A stretch of DNA of 64,000 nucleotides from Delphinapterus leucas (taxonomy: Eukaryota; Chordata; Mammalia; Artiodactyla; Monodontidae): NCBI RefSeq assembly GCF_002288925.2, contig NW_022098000.1, forward strand, positions 377,272-441,271, written 5' to 3'. The notes under the pieces are model-generated. The model did not search any database, had not been told where the DNA came from, and saw nothing but the letters and a program-made list of their open reading frames with translations. Of this stretch, positions 31,715 through 44,892 are shown in pieces. The translations under genes and the position numbers were made by a program. Numbering within the stretch: the stretch's first letter is position 1; the number at the start of each line of letters is the position of its first letter.

Positions 31715-33056
31715 AATGAACAACTTGATTAAAAAATGGACAAAATATATGAAAGACACTACACAAAAGAAGATATACAGGTTGCAAAGAAGCATATGAA
31801 AAGGTGATCAACAACCTGTGCCATTAAGCAAATGGAAATTAAAATAATGAGATATGACCACACACCGATTAGAAAGGCAAAAATTCAAAACACTGACAAC
31901 ACCAAATGATAGCAAGGCTATGAAGCAGCAGAAACTCTTATTTATTGTTGGTGGGAATGCAAAATATGGTACGGCCACTTCAGAAGACAGTTCGGTAGTA
32001 CCTTACAAAACTAAATATACTCATCGTACAATCCAGCAATCATGCTCATTGGTATTTACCCAAAGAGGCTGAAAATTAGTACGAATGTTTAGAGAAGCTG
32101 TATTCATAATTACCAAAATTTGGAAGCAACAAAGAAGTCCTTCAGTGGGTGAATGGGTAAATAAACTGGTATATCCTGACAGTCGAATATTATTCAGCAA
32201 TTAAAAACTGTGAGCTATCAAGCCATGAATAGACATGGAGTGAACTTAAATATATATTACTAAGTGAGACAAACCAATCTAAATAGATGGTATATGATTC
32301 CAATTATATGACATTCTGAAAAAGGCAAAACTATGGAGCCAGTAAAAGAATCAATGGTAGCCAAGGGCAGTGGGGAGGGAGGGATGAATAGGTGGAGCAC
32401 AGAGGATTTTTAGGTCAGTGAAACTGTTCTGTATGATACAATAATGGTGGATACATGTCTTAGTCATTCAGGCTGCTATCACAGAATACTGAGTGGCCTA
32501 TAAACAACAGAAATTTATTTCTCACAGTTCTATAAGTTAAGTCCAAGATCAAGGAGCTGTCATATTCAATGTCTGGTGAGGGCCTACTTCTTGGTTCATA
32601 GATAAACTTCTTTTTCTCTGTGTCCTCAGATGGCAGAAGGGGTAAGGGATCTCTGATGTCTCAAATAAGGGCTCAAATTTCATTTTATGAGGGCTCCACC
32701 CTCAAGATTTAATCACATCAAAGGCTCCTGCCTCCTAATACCATCACATTGGAGGTTAGGATTTCAACATATGGATTTTAGAGGGACTCTATAGGAATAC
32801 ATGTCACTATGACTTTGTCAAAACTCTTAGAAAATATCCCCCACCAAGAGTGAGCCCTAATATAAACTATAGACTTTGGGTGATAATGATGCTTCAATGT
32901 AGGTTCATTAATTGTAACATCTGGTGGGGGATGGTGACAATGGGGGAGGCTATGCTTCCGGGGTTGGGGGGCAGAAGGTGTATGGGAAATCTGTGTACCT
33001 TCCTCTCACTTTTGTTGTGAACCTAAAACTGCTGTAAAAAATAAAGTTTATTTACA
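31715..33056 (+). mobile_element. Old LINE-1 3' end, split by an MLT1-type LTR
   Basis: 31715-32455 is late ORF2/3' UTR of an old L1 ('tatgaaaaggtgatcaacaacc', 'ttattgttggtgggaatgcaaaatatggtacggcc', 'gaatattattcagcaattaaaaa'). The 3' UTR resumes after the LTR at 32802 ('accaagagtgagccctaatataaactatagactttgggtgataatgatg') and ends near 'gtaaaaaataaagtttatttac'. The two halves join cleanly when the LTR and one copy of ATACA are removed. Confidence 0.85.
32456..32796 (-). mobile_element. Solo MLT1-type (ERVL-MaLR) LTR
   Basis: The plus strand begins TGTCTTAGTCATTCAGGCTG and includes 'cagaaatttatttctcacagttct', 'aagtccaagatcaagg', 'tgtcctcagatggcag', 'gagggctccaccctcaag' and 'cctaataccatcacattgg', which is the complement of an MLT1-family LTR. 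Five-base duplications ATACA flank it at 32451-32455 and 32797-32801, as expected for this class. There is no internal retroviral sequence. It is an old, non-coding relic. Confidence 0.85.
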
Positions 33057-36000
33057 AAGGCAACCAGGATATGGCATGATGCTATGATATAAAGACCATT
33101 TTTATCAAATTGAAATAGCTCATGCAAGCTTAACAAATTCTGGTGCTAGATAAGTATGTCTTTGCTCATCAGAGGTAGGAGGCTGCTAAAACCTCCTCTT
33201 TCTGGGCTGCTTGGTCCTATTCATGGCTCCCCAGTGAGTGATGAGGGTGGAAGCTCTATTACCCCCATTTATAGACTCACAGGTTAAGTAATGAATGTGA
33301 GGTAAATCACAAGCAGGAATTTAGTGGTAGAAAACGTTTTAAATGCCTCATATTTCTCATCTTTATCCCAGTTAACTTACTCCTTCTTTATTTTCCTCTT
33401 GTCTGAGATCCTGTCAGCCTAGGCCTACTCAGAAATTAAGCATGCTGGAATCAAACGAGCATAGATTTCTGAATCAGAGCTCCAAGTCCTTTAGTCTACA
33501 TACATTATTATAGGCTGTATGGGGGATGCCCTTCCAAATCCATGTGTTCTTTTTGAAAACAGAAAAGGCAGTCAAAGAATATCATCCTGCCCTTGTTGTT
33601 AAACTGGTATTATTGCTGTTGCTGTTGGTGGTGGTGATGAAGTTGAGTTTTTGACATGTGTGTAAAGTGTGTTACTGGCAGCTATCTGACTAAGGAACTG
33701 AGACTAGTGAAGCAAATGATTAGATAAATGTAGACATCAGATAGGCAGCTTTCTAGGCCTAAAGACAGACATTCTGAGCTCTAGTTTGGATTCTGTCTGT
33801 GTGACATTACAAAAATCAACTTTCCTCTGTCTACTACCTATTTTCTTATCCATAAGTGGAGTACCAGAAAACCTGACACCACTTCTGGAGATCTGAAGAA
33901 AACTCAAACTACTCTAGGTAGTGAGCCTCTAGGTAACCACATTTACATGCATGTGTGTCTGTTATGTGTACATTAGAAAGAGAACAAAAACTGAGGGCAA
34001 AGGATCAGGTAAAGGGAAAAGCAGAACATAGAGCAGCCTGATATTCATATGAAATATGTTATTGTGAAGAAATTTTAAAACATACAGAAGACATCTAAAG
34101 GAGTCAGGAAAGGGTTAGCAAGAACAACAGAAGTGTGACTCAGGGCACAGAGAAATGGGGTTGAGTAGCTCACATTATAACATAATGGGCAATAAATGAT
34201 AGCATAGTCATTGTCGGTAAGTTGGAAATTGACTTACAAAGCTTGATGAGATCTAAGTTCACAGTGTGAATAGATAAAACTGTTATGTCAAAATTATTCA
34301 TGTAAACCATCTAGCTCATAAGATCTTTTTTTTTCCAATTCTTATGAACTGGCTAGTTTGGGCATAACTTCTATTTGTAAAATCATGACTACAACATGAT
34401 CTTTCATTAATGTCTCCCTTCTGAAAGGTAGTCTTTTGTCTAATTTCTTCATTTCAAATTATTTCCAGCCATGTTCACTGGCTTAAAATCTAAAAAAGAA
34501 TAACCACCAAATAGTCACACCTTTCCAAAGTTTGAAAACCACTGGCTTATGTATGAGATAAGAAGAAAAGACCTACCCTCTGTCTGCAGGAGCTGTAAGA
34601 TCCCATACTTTCACATGGGGCCCAGCTCTGACTGTTTCAGAGGATAATGGGGTGAAATATCAGTTTAGTGCCTTTCTCTCCCCTTTTACAATTCTAAGAG
34701 TAGTGTGAGAAAATCTGTTTTTATGTATTTGACTTGGAATAAAAATAATTTCCTACTTTAAAAAAATAATACAATACATCAAGAGCTTAAAGGAGATATA
34801 ACACATGACTGTGGCATTACTGTACAATGGTAGGATTTAGGTTGTTTAATTTCATGATAAAAAAAATTTAGGGGACATGCCAATTTTATGAAGAGTTTAG
34901 TTTTAAAACTGTGAGCAAAAAATAAAATTATCTGTATAGAACTCTGGAGACACTACGTTATGTAGCAATTATTATTGTGAATGTGTGGTCCCATTGCCTG
35001 GGTCAGATTCAGGCATTGGTGCTTATTATCTGTGTGGCTTAATGTAAGCATTCAAGGCCATGAATTCTCTTATGATAAAATGAAATTACCAATAGTAATA
35101 AACAAAACAGTATGGCTGGTTGGATGAATAAATAAATAAACATATGTAAGTTGCTTAAGATAATGCCTCACACACAGGGAGCACATATTAAATGTTAGCT
35201 ATTGTTTTTCCCATGCAGATTACAGGATCTCCAATTCTGATATATTATCTATTTGAAATCATCAGGCAAGTCTGTTATATCCACCTTATTTTATTTCTTT
35301 GAAGAATTTTAGTTAAAAGAGAAATCTTCATGTGTTAAATGTACATGAATACATTTTATCCTACATTTTTCTAAAGTAGTAAAGACTCTCAGGACAATAC
35401 TAAATTATGAAATATGAAAAACTTGCTATTGACTATTTATCCTTGAAAAGTTAAGGCCTTGGGTGAAAATATGTTATAGAAAAACCCTGATTTGATGAAT
35501 TAAGGAAGATTCAGAACCATGAATCAGTGTTGAGCTGCTTTTTTGGTATGGTACATTTAACCAGCAGTCAAATCTGAAGCCAGCTTTGACTGAATATCTG
35601 GAAAAGATATAATCCTAAAAAGTCTACAGCTAGAGCATATTTAGGCTTAGTGATCATAATATCATTGGTATGAAATGAAGGTCTATGGAAGAACAATAAA
35701 ACAAAAATACTGACTTTTAAAAGAAGGTTTTGTAGAAATGCAATTGGAAAGAGAAAAGTGAAATGCTTGTGATGAAATAGAAGACTCATGTAAATCACTC
35801 CATAAAAGCAAAAATTAATAAAATATCAACATAAGCCAAAATATTCAGGGAGTGTGAGGAGGGACATTACCCATCTTAAAATCAGATAATTTTTTAATAT
35901 AAAAGAAAACTAAAAAGGCCAAAAAATTTTAAAGAAAAGAAATACTTAAGACAAATGTTTTAAATTCAATTCATTTAGAAAAGATGTATAAATAAGGAAA

Positions 36001-36379
36001 ACATAAGATATCAGTTCATTAGTTCAAATCAGTAGTCTCACTTCAAATTACATGGTAATATACTTGGTCAGTGAGCAACACAGGTCAAAGTTAGAGGATA
36101 TGTTGAGGTTCTTCTAAATGTTCCTGCCATTTCTAGTGCCTTATTTTCATAACAAACGTTAAATTGTACCCATCTGCAAGTGTTCTTATATCATTTATCT
36201 ACTAAGTAACTTCTCTTGCAATTCTATATAACAGTATATTCCATAAACTTCCCAAGTTTCATTACATACATATTAAAGTGGACTTCCTTATTGATTTTCT
36301 TTCAATATGTGTGTAAATATTTTAGCAAATTATATTGGACACTGATTGACAACATTCTTGGGATTTTCAAATTATTCTT
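33057..36379. other. Intronic sequence with MIR-like remnants
   Basis: I see possible MIR pieces at about 33240-33330 (minus: 'acccccatttatagactcacaggttaagtaatg') and at about 34975-35205 (plus: 'tgcctgggtcagattcaggcattgg', 'gtgtggcttaatgtaagc', 'ataatgcctcacacacaggg'). Nothing else is assignable. The minus frame at 35568-35798 is AT-rich and without motif. Confidence 0.5.
34975..35205 (+). repeat. MIR SINE remnant
   Basis: The segment order matches MIR on the plus strand, including the central conserved part and a 3' 'gcctcacacacagggagcacatattaaatgttagctattg'. A short (AATA)n insertion lies inside it near 35128-35141. Confidence 0.65.
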
Positions 36380-37090
36380 AATTTTTTTAATTTTGAAAGC
36401 AATATTTGCTTAGTACAAAAAGTAATATGATACAAAGATAAGTAATGAAAAAGTTAATAAACTTTTCATGACATCTCTCCAGCACACCCTCCTGAAGGTT
36501 AAAAAAATAGGATGGTGTTTATTTTCACTTTTTCCACTGTTCTTTTATTTTTTCTATTAAAAAGGGATTATAGTATTCATGTTGCTTGGAGAACTTCTCT
36601 TTTAACTGGACAATATATCATGGTCAATCCTCATGGTCAATGAGACAGAACTCACTCTTTTTAGTAGCTAATTATTTTTCCATAGAATATGGAATATGCT
36701 ATGTATATATGTATAATTTACTGATACATTTGACCTTTCTATTTATGGAAGTTTAAAAGCAGTCTGCTGCTTTGTGACTACAACTATGATAATTATTTTA
36801 TTACATGGCCTTTATGTTGAAGTTAGATTCTCTGAAAAGGATTATTGTGTCAAATGATGTGGATTTTTTTTTTATTGCCAGACTTTCCAAAATGGTTTGT
36901 ATTAATTCACAGTTCTGCTAACAGGATATTAAAGGGTTTATTCCCCATAACTTTGCTAACGATAGTAAGTCATCATTTTTTAATTTGCTGTCTATATGGG
37001 TAAAAAATTGTATCTCACGGTAAATATCTTCTTATTAGTCATCTGGATCTCCTTTCTGAATACCCTATTCACTTTTCTATCAGGTTATTT
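36380..37090 (-). repeat. Probable old LINE-1 3' region, highly diverged
   Basis: The plus strand shows the antisense L1 pattern in weak form: 'ttccatagaatatggaat', 'tgacctttctatttatgg', 'ttctctgaaaaggattattgtgtc', 'cagttctgctaacagg' and 'atctggatctcctttctgaa'. Divergence is high, so the family call is tentative. Confidence 0.5.
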
Positions 37091-37109
37091 GTAAATTTTA
37101 AGACTCTAT

Positions 37110-39400
37110 TTGTAATAACTTCTGTTTCAAAGCATGATGGGATAACTGGGAGCAAATTTACCCTCCTGTCTGACAAAAACAAAAAAGTGGGAAATAATTT
37201 TTTAAAACTCCAACATTTTCAAAGTTGTGGAATGAAGGCAACTCAGGATCATCATCTTTGAGTGATGGGAAACAAATGAGGTAAGCCCTATGATTTACTG
37301 CCTTGAGAAAGTCTCCAAGCCATGACATAGGGAAGAAAAATTCAGGCAGAGCCCAGAAAACTTCCTGAGTTGCAGAGACATTGTTGAGGGTCCACGGAGA
37401 CCAAGGTGGTTAGACAGAGTTTCCAGGAAAGAGTAATGAAGAGCTGCAAAATTAGACAACTCTGCAAATCTAAAGAGGATCCATTTTGAACATTCAACAG
37501 AGTCCTTTTCATTGCCTGTGTGAGAGGAAACTACCCAGGGCCAAGAAAAAAGCAACACCAGAAAAGACTAGAAGAAGCTGTTGATGTTGCTCACAGGGGA
37601 CCAGGAGTGGAGACTGATCAACTACACTGGAAAGCTTCTAATCATGAGGATGCTGGGTCAGGTGCTGAGAGGGTCTTTCATCAGTGTGGGGAATGACTAG
37701 CTCTGGATTAAACAGCTCTATGTAGTTGTCTGACAAATCTTAAAAGCAAGACACAGTAGGATCAATCTGTTTATAAGTAACAACCACATTCCAGAATAAA
37801 GTTCAACAATATATAGTAATAAAAACATAAAAATTCACAATGTCTAGCAACAATCTAAACTTACCAGGCAAGCAAAGAAGCAATAAGATATGATCAATAA
37901 TCAGGAGAAAAATCAATGAATTGAAACTGATCCAGAACTGTTACAAATGTTCGAATTAGCTGTCAAAGGTTTTAAAATAGTTATTAAAACTGTATCCCAC
38001 TTAATGAAACAGTTAAGTAGACCTAGTGGGGAGGCCTAACTTGAATTTCTAGAGATGAAAATCACAATGCGTGAAATGAAAACTACACTGGATAGGATCA
38101 TAACAGATTAGATCCTGCAGAAAAAAGATAAATGAACTTGAAAAGATGGCAACAGAAACTGTCTAAAATAAACACCAGAGATAAATATGAATTAGAAAAA
38201 AAGGAACAGAAAAAAAGAGAACATGAGTTACTAATATCAGAATCAGGAGAGGTCATATCAGTATAGATCTTACAGATATTAAACATAATAAGGAAATATT
38301 ATGACCAACTTTATGGCAATAAATTCAACAACCTAGATAAAGTGGATAAATTCTTTGAAAGACAAAAGCTGCCAAAATTCACTCAAGATGATATAGATAA
38401 TAATTTTTCTTTTCACAAAGAAAAATTCGTTCTTGGATGACTTCATTGATGAAATTAACCAAGTGTTTACAAAAGAAATATTACTAGTCCTCCACAAAGT
38501 CTTTCAGAAATTTGAAGAGCATGGGATATTTGTCTGACCAAAAAATAAAATAAACCTCAGCAAAATAAGAATAGAAGCAAACTTTCTTAACCTGATAAAA
38601 AAGATCTATGTAAAACCTACAACTAATATCATATTAATGATGAAAGACTGAATTATTCTGCCTCAAATCAGGGAAAAGGCAAGCCTGCTCACATCGCTAC
38701 TACCTAACACAATATTGGAAGTTCTGGTTAATGAAACAGGACAAGGAAAAAAAAAAGACATCCAAATTAGATAAAATGCTTTTGTTCACAGATGACGTAT
38801 TTGTCTATGTAAGGAATCTAATGGAATTTACTAAAAAGTTAGTTGAAGCCATTAATGAACAAACTCAGGAATTCTGTAAGATATAGAATACATATAAAAT
38901 AAATTATATTTTATGTACTCACAATGAATAATTAGAAATTAAAAATACAAAAACATGTCCTTTATAATAACATCAAAATATGAAATAGAGATACTCTTGT
39001 AAAAGATGTAAAAGACCTTTACACTGAAATTTATAAAGCTGGTAAGGGAAATTAAGGAAAATCTAAATAAATGGAGAGATAAACCATGTCATGGGTTGGA
39101 AGGCTCAATAGTGTTACATGGTCAGTTCTCCTCAAATCAGCTTATTTCTTTAATGAGATCTAATTTATAGTGTCATTCTGGGGACAGTAAGTGGGCCATG
39201 GGGATAGGTGGGAGGAAGAGATTTTTTACAAAGAGCCATAAGAAAACTTTTGGAGTGATGGAGATATTAATTATTTTGAGTGCAGTGATTGTTTCACAGA
39301 TGTATACATATGCCAAAATATCAAATTGTCCACTTTAAGTAGGTACAATTTTTTTAACAATCATATTATATTTGATAAAAATTTTATATATTTCTTTTTT
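37110..39400 (+). mobile_element. Old LINE-1 (L1M type), internally deleted
   Basis: The start (about 37110) and ORF1 region can be followed: 'gttacaaatgttcgaattagctg' near 37950 and 'gaaatgaaaactacactgg' near 38076. From about 38220 it jumps into ORF2 RT ('aaggaaatattatgaccaactttatgg', 'aattcaacaacctagataaagtgg', and 'cttttgttcacagatgacgtatttgtc' at the active site, about 38780). The 3' UTR follows ('tggagatattaattattttgagtgcagtgattg', 'aaattgtccactttaa'). All frames are broken. The endonuclease region and most of RT are missing. Confidence 0.8.
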
Positions 39401-39800
39401 ATTATGAATTTTAATCCTTAAACTGTAATGAACATTATAATTTTTGAAGTCTAACAATGGTCTTCAGATTTTATTTATGACATCTTTTATTTTATTGTTA
39501 TATAGATAAATATGTCTAGTCAGATAAACATCTTTTATCATAAAATCTAGGACTTGGGTTGTATTAAAATGTCAAAAACTAAGGTTATGTAAATATTATC
39601 TCATATTCTATTTAATATTATTTATGTTAATTTAGATTTTATTCAATTTAGAATTTATTAGTTTATTAATTTATTAATTCTAAGTAGATAAAGATATGTT
39701 AATTATACATAATTTATTATAAGTAATGTTTGTACAGAAATACATGTTAAAACTTGGAGCATAATAGTTAAGCTTAATTACCCTTGCATTTCTTTTTTTA
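39401..39800. other. Very AT-rich stretch, nothing recognised
   Basis: Runs such as 'aatttattagtttattaatttattaattc' dominate. There is no gene or nameable repeat. Confidence 0.6.
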
Positions 39801-39809
39801 TTAATCAAT

Positions 39810-40480
39810 TAAATCATTTATTCAGTATTTATTGAAAGGCTGTAATGTATCAGTATAGGAATTCAGGAGTGAACTAAATTGACAAAAATCCTTGCCTGAA
39901 GTGAGCTAAAATTTTGGTGTTGGGGAGTGATGGGCAAAAAATAAAAAAGTAAAAAAATAATATTTGATGAAGTGCTGTATTAAATATTAAATATGTGATG
40001 ATATTGCTATATTAAGAATATGTGATGATATGTACTATATGAAAAAATATAACAAGAAAAAGAACCAGAAAATGCTGGAGAAGGTGGTAGTGATCTCAAT
40101 TTTTAAACAGGGTCAACTCAGGAAAAGTCTTGTGAAGTTACTTGTGAGCTAAGACTTACGGGGGTGAATGGAGAGGTCTGGGGGAAGAACTTTAGGGAAG
40201 TGGAGAGAGCAAAGGCAAAGGTTTTGTGGTGGGTGTATGTCTGCCCTGTTTGTGAACATGAGAAAAGCCAGTGTGGCTAGAGCTCCCAGTAAGCTAGGAG
40301 TCATTGGGGATTTTTAAACAGAAGAGTGCCAAGACATGACATATGATTCAAAGGGATCACTAGATGTGCTGTGCTGAGAATAGGCGATAAGCAGGATGGA
40401 GGCCCACAGAGGACTAGGCAAAGCAGTTAGAGGCTTGTTTATTGTAGCCTAGAAACATGGTACCCAGAAAAATCAGGCAC
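39810..40480 (+). repeat. Old mammalian interspersed repeat, same type as 30370-31320
   Basis: It begins 'tattcagtatttattgaaaggctgtaatg' and continues with 'gaattcaggagtgaactaaattgacaaaaatccttgcc'. Later it shows 'gaagaactttagggaagtggagagagcaaaggcaaagg', 'gccagtgtggctagagctc' and 'tcattggggatttttaaacagaagagtgccaagacatgac'. That order matches the other copy in this window, so the two support one another although I cannot name the family. Confidence 0.6.
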
Positions 40481-43400
40481 ATGGGAAAGAAGCCAAACAA
40501 GGAGGAACACCTCTTTCCATGTGTTCAATACCACTCAGTGTTTTTCTGTATAATCACAATTAGACCACTCTACTGACCTCCATACTGGTAACTGAGTAGG
40601 GTGGTCATTAATAGAATGGATTAAATAAATCACGACCATGATAGGGGCTTGGGTTTAAAACTGCTAATAGTAACATTAAGCCATTTAATCCTTTCACTTA
40701 AATTAACATCTTTTTTATAAAGTGGTGCCCCAAACAACATTCAGGCTTGTAACTGAGTTGGTTGATATTAGTAAATACTTGCAAAATTAGTTTGGTAGAA
40801 GAGTGACCACTAAGATTTCCAACTAAAGGTAGAACAGTTGAATGGTGCTGCTTCACAGGTATGTGCTGTATGCAGTCATTTGCAACATGCTTTAAATAAC
40901 TACTTAACAGTGATTATGTCATCCAATTTACATTGGTATTTGTACAATCCATACTTTCTGAAAAGAGAAACAGGATTAAAAATTAGTGCCATTGAAGCGT
41001 TAAGGAATAATAACTAATTTGTAAAAATGTATTGAGCACATATTATGTGCCAATAATGATGAGATTTCTTGTAGTTACAAAGATAAATATTATCTTTTCT
41101 TCAAGGAATTCATAGTTTTGTGGAGTAATAAAATTTCTAATAGGGATAAGCACATGAATATTACTCAATTGAGCACTCACTGTGTGCTGGACATTTTGTT
41201 TTGCATGTATTATACCTTCAATTTTACATACCTATAAAGTAGGCAGTAATGTTATTGCCATTTTAAGAATGAGAAAACTGACACAGATTAAATGACATGT
41301 CTATAGACACAGGGAGTATAAAAAATTATGAAAATTTTTTCATATAGAAATAATTATAAAAAGTGTTTTGGTGTTATAAAAATGTACTGTGGGTTTATAG
41401 ATGGAGGTCCAAGGGTATGCGGGAAGCATAGCAGAAAAAGAAAGTAATGTGTGGTTCTGATTCTGGGTGACAGAAAAGAGGCCACATGACAAAAAGAACC
41501 ATAAATGCAAAGGGACATGTATTTTTTTTTAAAAAAAGAACTGTGTGAGGGGCATTAATCTTTGCTGGTATGGGGGTGGGTAAGCTTAGGAGGAACAGGG
41601 CCTGAGCTTGGTAAGTAGTTTGAAAGCAGATTGTGAAAGTACCTTTCTTAGGAATTTGAAACTGATCGTTTAGACAGGGGAGTTTCTAAGAGTTTTAAAG
41701 TAGAATACAAGTGCTTTAGAAAGACAGGGCAGTGAAAGGGCATAGAATCCTCTCCTGAGTTAGTAACTGTATAATATGATGATAGTGGAAAGCAAGCAAG
41801 GGAAAGTTTGGAGAACAAGTTTGGAAATACAAACAATGAGACTGATGCCACCAGACAAAGGCTCAAGTCCAGATCTGTGCACTCAAGGGCTGCAGCAAAC
41901 TCTGGTATGATCTGGGCCAGAGACCATCTTTGAGGGGTCTCATGAGGCAGCCAGGATTTGGGATTATTGGTCATGGAAATTCTTGGTAAAAGGTGGATGG
42001 GCACTGAGTCTTTTGAAACTCAGGAGAGAATTCGAAGCAAGATGTTTTGGTGTCATCAGCAAACTGGTGGGATCAGGCAGGAGAGTGAAGAATGTTGTCC
42101 AGGAAGAACAGCTGGATTCTTCTTATTATTTTTTAAAGTCATCTCCCATGTCTGTATAATGGAAAGTTGTGGGACAGAATTTCAAACCAGTCTCTGGCTT
42201 CCTGACTTCATTCATCACCTCCTTCATCCTTAACATCCATCATCTTTTTCCAGGAGCAGTATCTATTTGGCCCAATGTAGCTCAAAAGAAGCTGCCTAAG
42301 ATTTGGAATATGATAGACTTTACATTACTGACTTTGTCATGAATAACTGGGCAAACAGGGAAATGTGCTTAAAGTTTAGAGAAAACAACAAGAAAAAGTA
42401 AAACAAAAATAATAAAAATATAGCCTACCTTATAGAGTCTTTAGGAAGATAAGTAATAAACATAAAGCACTAAGTAGGCACATGAAAAGTCTGTAGACTT
42501 ACTTTACAGTAAGTATGGAATAACTACTATATGCTAAATATTGAGGTTATAGTTACAAGCAAGTCACCTTTTGTACCCCTAAGAAACATAAAAATCTCAA
42601 TTATAAGCTGCTCTACAAAACATTAAAGAAGTTATATCAATTTTACTCATTAAAATTTGAGAATTATACTCAACTGGGTACTGACAACTTCAGAATAGCA
42701 CTGCCTGTTACTCAGAGGATTACAAAGAATAGAAAACATCTCCTTCTTTTAAGCCTCCAAGCCAACTATCTCAGGGCTATCACATTTTAAAATAAATAGA
42801 ATTACGACATTCTCCCACCTCAAAAGCAAAAGTTAAGAATTGATTGCCCAAACTGCCCAATCTGTCCTGTTAGCACTCTAACAATTTGGTGGTCCAAGGG
42901 TGACCACATTCATAATCCATCACTTTGAAAACACAGGTTGATTCAACTCACAATAAATAGATGAAAATATGCTGTAAAGCATAAACTGTGTGATGTACAT
43001 CTGTTGCTCAGATATGGAATAACAAAAGGATGAGGTATTTATTTCATATATTACACCTGAGTTTTGCAATTAACTATAAAATTGTAGCATGTGATAGTTC
43101 TGTATCTACAAATAAAATAGACTATGAGAGCAAATAATTATTAGGATTTGTTTCACAGATGTAGAGATTGACACCATTGACATTTCCCCTCTGAGCTCCG
43201 CCCAATCTTGGATACTCCCTACGCCAAAGTGCTTTCCAGCATCAAAGGAGATGCTGGCAGTGTTCTACTCACTGCTTGCACAGGTGAGCAAACCATGTAC
43301 CTGTGTTTATCTCAGTGTATAAAATGCAAAAATTTCCACAGAAAAATGGAAGTTTCCTATAGAAAACAATATGATTGTTACCAATTTACATTTTGATTGC

Positions 43401-43524
43401 CTATTCAAATTCAGTATATAATACAGCAATCCTTTTTGGCTTCTATATTCAAATTTATACTTAGTATTTGTAGTCCCTGGAACTTATTTAGTGTAAAGTG
43501 TCAAGCAAAGCTGAATGAATTCTC
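40481..43524. other. Intronic sequence with old repeat fragments
   Basis: Possible pieces: a MIR on the minus strand at about 41165-41310 ('ttgagcactcactgtgtgctggacattttg...attttaagaatgagaaaactgacacagattaaatgacatg'), an old purine-rich repeat at about 41390-42060, and a short MIR-like piece at about 42420-42485. A stretch at about 43160-43282 carries an exon-like donor (ACAG then GTGAGC) but no recognisable protein. Confidence 0.5.
41165..41310 (-). repeat. MIR SINE remnant
   Basis: The complement reads as the 3' half of MIR: dinucleotide-rich 'gcccattttaagaatgagaaaactgacacag' on the plus strand is the usual antisense of the central region. Divergent but in correct order. Confidence 0.65.
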
Positions 43525-43525
43525 T

Positions 43526-43872
43526 GGACTTCCCTGGTGGCACAGTGGTTAGGAATCCGCCTACCAATGCAGGGGACATGGGTTCAAGCCCTGTTCCGGG
43601 AAGATCCCACATGCTGCGGCACAACTAAGACCATGTGCCACAACTACTGAGCCTGCGCTCTGGAGCCTGGGATCCACAACTACTGAGCCTGCATGCTACA
43701 ACTACTGAAGCCCATGAGCCTTAAGCCCATGATCTGCAATAAGAGAAGCCACCACAGTGAGAAGCCTCTGCACTGCAACGAAAAGTAGTCCCCACTCGCC
43801 ACAACTAGAGAAAGCCTGCACACAGTAATGAAGACCCAACACAGCCAATAAATAAATAAATTTATTTGAAAA
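43526..43872 (+). mobile_element. CHR-type SINE, long form
   Basis: It starts 'ggacttccctggtggcacagtgg' and has the B-box stretch 'gggttcaagccctgttccgg'. Repeated 'cacaactactgagcctg' blocks and 'ccactcgccacaactagagaaagcc' follow, and it ends in an (AATA)n tail. No clear target duplication was found. More diverged than the short-form SINEs nearby, so probably older. Confidence 0.92.
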
Positions 43873-44889
43873 ATATAAAATTGCTATGTGGAGACAGGTT
43901 AGTGTAGAGGAAATATGAGTCTGCTATTTGTATAATTCTCTATCTGTTGAGGCATGAGTATTTTAAATTCTGAACTATTCATAATGTTATTCACAATGGC
44001 CAAATATCTCATACAATTACTTCATTTATTTTATTTAATATGACTTTAGTCACAATATATTTTCTAACATATCTTAAGATCATATAAACATAATAAATAT
44101 GCATTTTAGTGGGGGGATACAATATGACATGGATTTAACAGAGGACTACATGCCTGTCATTATATTTTTGTACTGTAGGAAGAACAATTATTCAAACAGG
44201 CACATATATTTTGTTAGGTTCTATCATACTTGATATTTCTACCCATATTTTATGGCAAAGGTAATTTATGATCTATACCTTATTTATAACTGAAAAATAG
44301 ATTTCATGATGTTTTAGAAAGATTCTAAAACTAGGATTGTTTGTTGGGCCATAATATCGATTTTCTGTCTGATTCTCTTTTCCATGTTATCACTATTTCT
44401 AAAGACTACTGGCAACTCTTTGGTAGTGAAATGTGAAAGTAAATAGTGCTACTTATTCAAAATATTTTATTTTAACAATTGCATAAAAATTACAAGTCTG
44501 CTACAAGCAAATATATTTCCTCTAAAGGTGGCTGAAAAAGGATCCAAATAAGGCAATGATCCTTTTTCAATCTACGGAAAGGTTGGATACACTGCATTTT
44601 TGCTCCTGTGTGGTTCTCTATGTCACCAAAAATAGAGTGGGAAGAAGTGCTAATATAGGAAGCCATAAAGAAAATAATCATAGGGGGTTAGAAACTAGAG
44701 CTCAGGAGTTTGTCATTTTATTAGAATAACATGTGTCAGCTCTGTGTTTAAGTATGTAACAACTTTCCCATCTGTCATCAAATTATACCTTAGTGAATAT
44801 TGATGTTTTATCATATGTAGTTTTAATAGTTAATATACAAAGTTAAGTACTGGCCAACATTATTCTTTCTGTTTGTTTATATCTAGGAG
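43873..44889. other. AT-rich intronic sequence, nothing recognised
   Basis: The minus frame at 44490-44681 has no motif. No repeats are nameable. Confidence 0.55.
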
Positions 44890-44892
44890 GTA

